From SSEF01 sp964604195 (GTDB lineage: Bacteria > Patescibacteriota > Minisyncoccia > Moranbacterales > UBA1568): a stretch of DNA of 5,421 nt. Of this stretch, positions 5,134 through 5,421 are shown one piece after another; within the stretch, counting starts at the first letter, position 1; every line of letters begins with the position of its first letter. Under the pieces are notes generated by a model. The model was given only the letters and a program-made list of their open reading frames with translations. It searched no databases and was not told the origin of the DNA. The stretch covers positions 1 through 5,421 of the forward strand of contig CAZRXW010000044.1 in NCBI GenBank assembly GCA_964604195.1, written 5' to 3'. Both the position numbers and the translations under genes were made by a program.

Positions 5134-5376
5134 ATGACCTTTCAGAATACTTCTATGCGAACATACGGAAAAATTATTCCCAATCTTACTATCGATGGCG
5201 TTCCAGCTCCCTATGGCGTTGTGAATGAGCGTGAAATTCGGGCAGCGGCAGGAATTATGCTGGTTCTTGGTCTCTCTGCCTTCTATGGTGTTATCTATGA
5301 TAAAAATGTTGAGTTTGCTTTTTGGGTCGTTCTGGCTTTTTGGGTAGATTTCGTTCTAAAAGTGATAAGGCTCTAG
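5134..5376 (+). CDS. Half-length DUF4395-like small membrane protein
   Basis: An 80-residue protein with a polar N-terminus (1-29) and two hydrophobic segments (about 37-54 and 60-78). VNEREIRAAAGIMLVLGL (30-47) followed by a second helix ending VDFVLKVI (71-78) resembles the first half of DUF4395 membrane proteins, which usually run to about 130-150 residues with two further membrane segments. Here the frame stops with TAG at the point where the family normally continues, and no other frame after 5376 restores a DUF4395-like continuation. The protein is therefore either truly short or a decayed remnant. The ATG at 5134 is the first in frame; GGGAG directly abuts it, too close for a normal ribosome binding site. 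Met8 at 5155 is the alternative start. It lies 21 nt after the YdjM-like gene and is probably the last gene of the cluster. Confidence 0.75.
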   Translation: MTFQNTSMRTYGKIIPNLTIDGVPAPYGVVNEREIRAAAGIMLVLGLSAFYGVIYDKNVEFAFWVVLAFWVDFVLKVIRL

Positions 5377-5387
5377 ACCATCACTTT
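5359..5387. terminator. AT-rich hairpin overlapping the stop codon, possible bidirectional terminator
   Basis: AAAGTGAT (5359-5366) pairs perfectly with ATCACTTT (5380-5387), and two inner G-C pairs (5369-5370 with 5378-5379) can extend the stem after a 2-nt bulge. The hairpin contains the last codons and the TAG of the DUF4395-like gene, and its right arm covers the proposed minus-strand stop at 5386-5388. It sits where two convergent genes would meet. The stem is AT-rich and lacks a strong U-run, so termination is only moderately likely. Confidence 0.4.
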
Positions 5388-5421
5388 AATTAATCTTCTC
5401 GAATTGCTTCAGGATGTATTT
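5386..5421 (-). CDS. Possible C-terminal end of a convergent gene (partial)
   Basis: On the minus strand the frame entering at 5421 reads KYILKQFEKIN and stops with TAA at 5388-5386. The Lys/aromatic-rich tail and the stop directly beside the hairpin at 5359-5387 fit the end of a convergent gene whose body lies outside the window. Eleven codons are too few to identify a family or to exclude chance. A plus-strand ATG at 5414 is an alternative reading of this edge. Confidence 0.25.
   Translation of the reverse strand, partial: KYILKQFEKIN

Noticed and set aside
1..5421. Alternative genetic code (UGA as glycine, as in Gracilibacteria or SR1)
   Set aside because: No gene needs an in-frame UGA, ordinary GGN glycine codons are used throughout, and one gene ends naturally at TGA.

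Overview
The window looks like a compact piece of a bacterial chromosome, most likely from a Candidate Phyla Radiation (Patescibacteria/Parcubacteria-type) organism. This is an inference from gene style: a short membrane DUF4395-like protein with an N-E-R-E-[IV]-R-A-A-A-G signature, a SpoIID/LytB protein with a long Pro/Thr/Glu linker and a Tyr/Lys-rich segment, a small Cys-pair secreted protein, tight spacing and weak Shine-Dalgarno sequences. The standard code fits: no reading frame needs UGA read as glycine, and one gene ends in TGA. I see no tRNA, rRNA, CRISPR array, insertion sequence or prophage gene, and no gene-free stretch over 300 bases.

Layout. The left half is on the minus strand. 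A SpoIID/LytB-type peptidoglycan-acting protein (882-2672, GTG start) is followed after 5 nt by a small membrane-anchored protein with paired cysteines (424-876). A separate small acidic protein (67-345) has its own extended -10 promoter and ends near a strong GNRA-loop hairpin at 27-48. The right half is a plus-strand cluster with gaps of 5-21 nt: a YjdF/DUF2238 membrane protein (2749-3366), a DUF1905 protein (3372-3659), an RsuA/RluB/RluF-type rRNA pseudouridine synthase (3672-4427), a YdjM-type membrane metal-dependent hydrolase (4435-5112) and a half-length DUF4395-like membrane protein (5134-5376). The two halves diverge from a 76-nt promoter region (2673-2748). The right cluster ends in a hairpin facing what may be the tail of a minus-strand gene.

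How the genes may work together. The minus pair looks like an envelope unit: an exported SpoIID/LytB glycan-strand enzyme and a small anchored, disulfide-capable partner, formally like lytB with its small lipoprotein gene lytA. CPR bacteria are not known to sporulate, so cell-wall remodelling or division is the likelier role. The plus cluster mixes ribosome modification with two polytopic membrane proteins rich in conserved His/Asp/Glu, and shows no obvious single pathway. Nothing here proves a new system. The points most worth a second look are the exact three-residue aromatic repeat in the SpoIID-like protein, the twin CX3C motif in its neighbour, and the recurring TGNTATACT promoters with very short predicted leaders.
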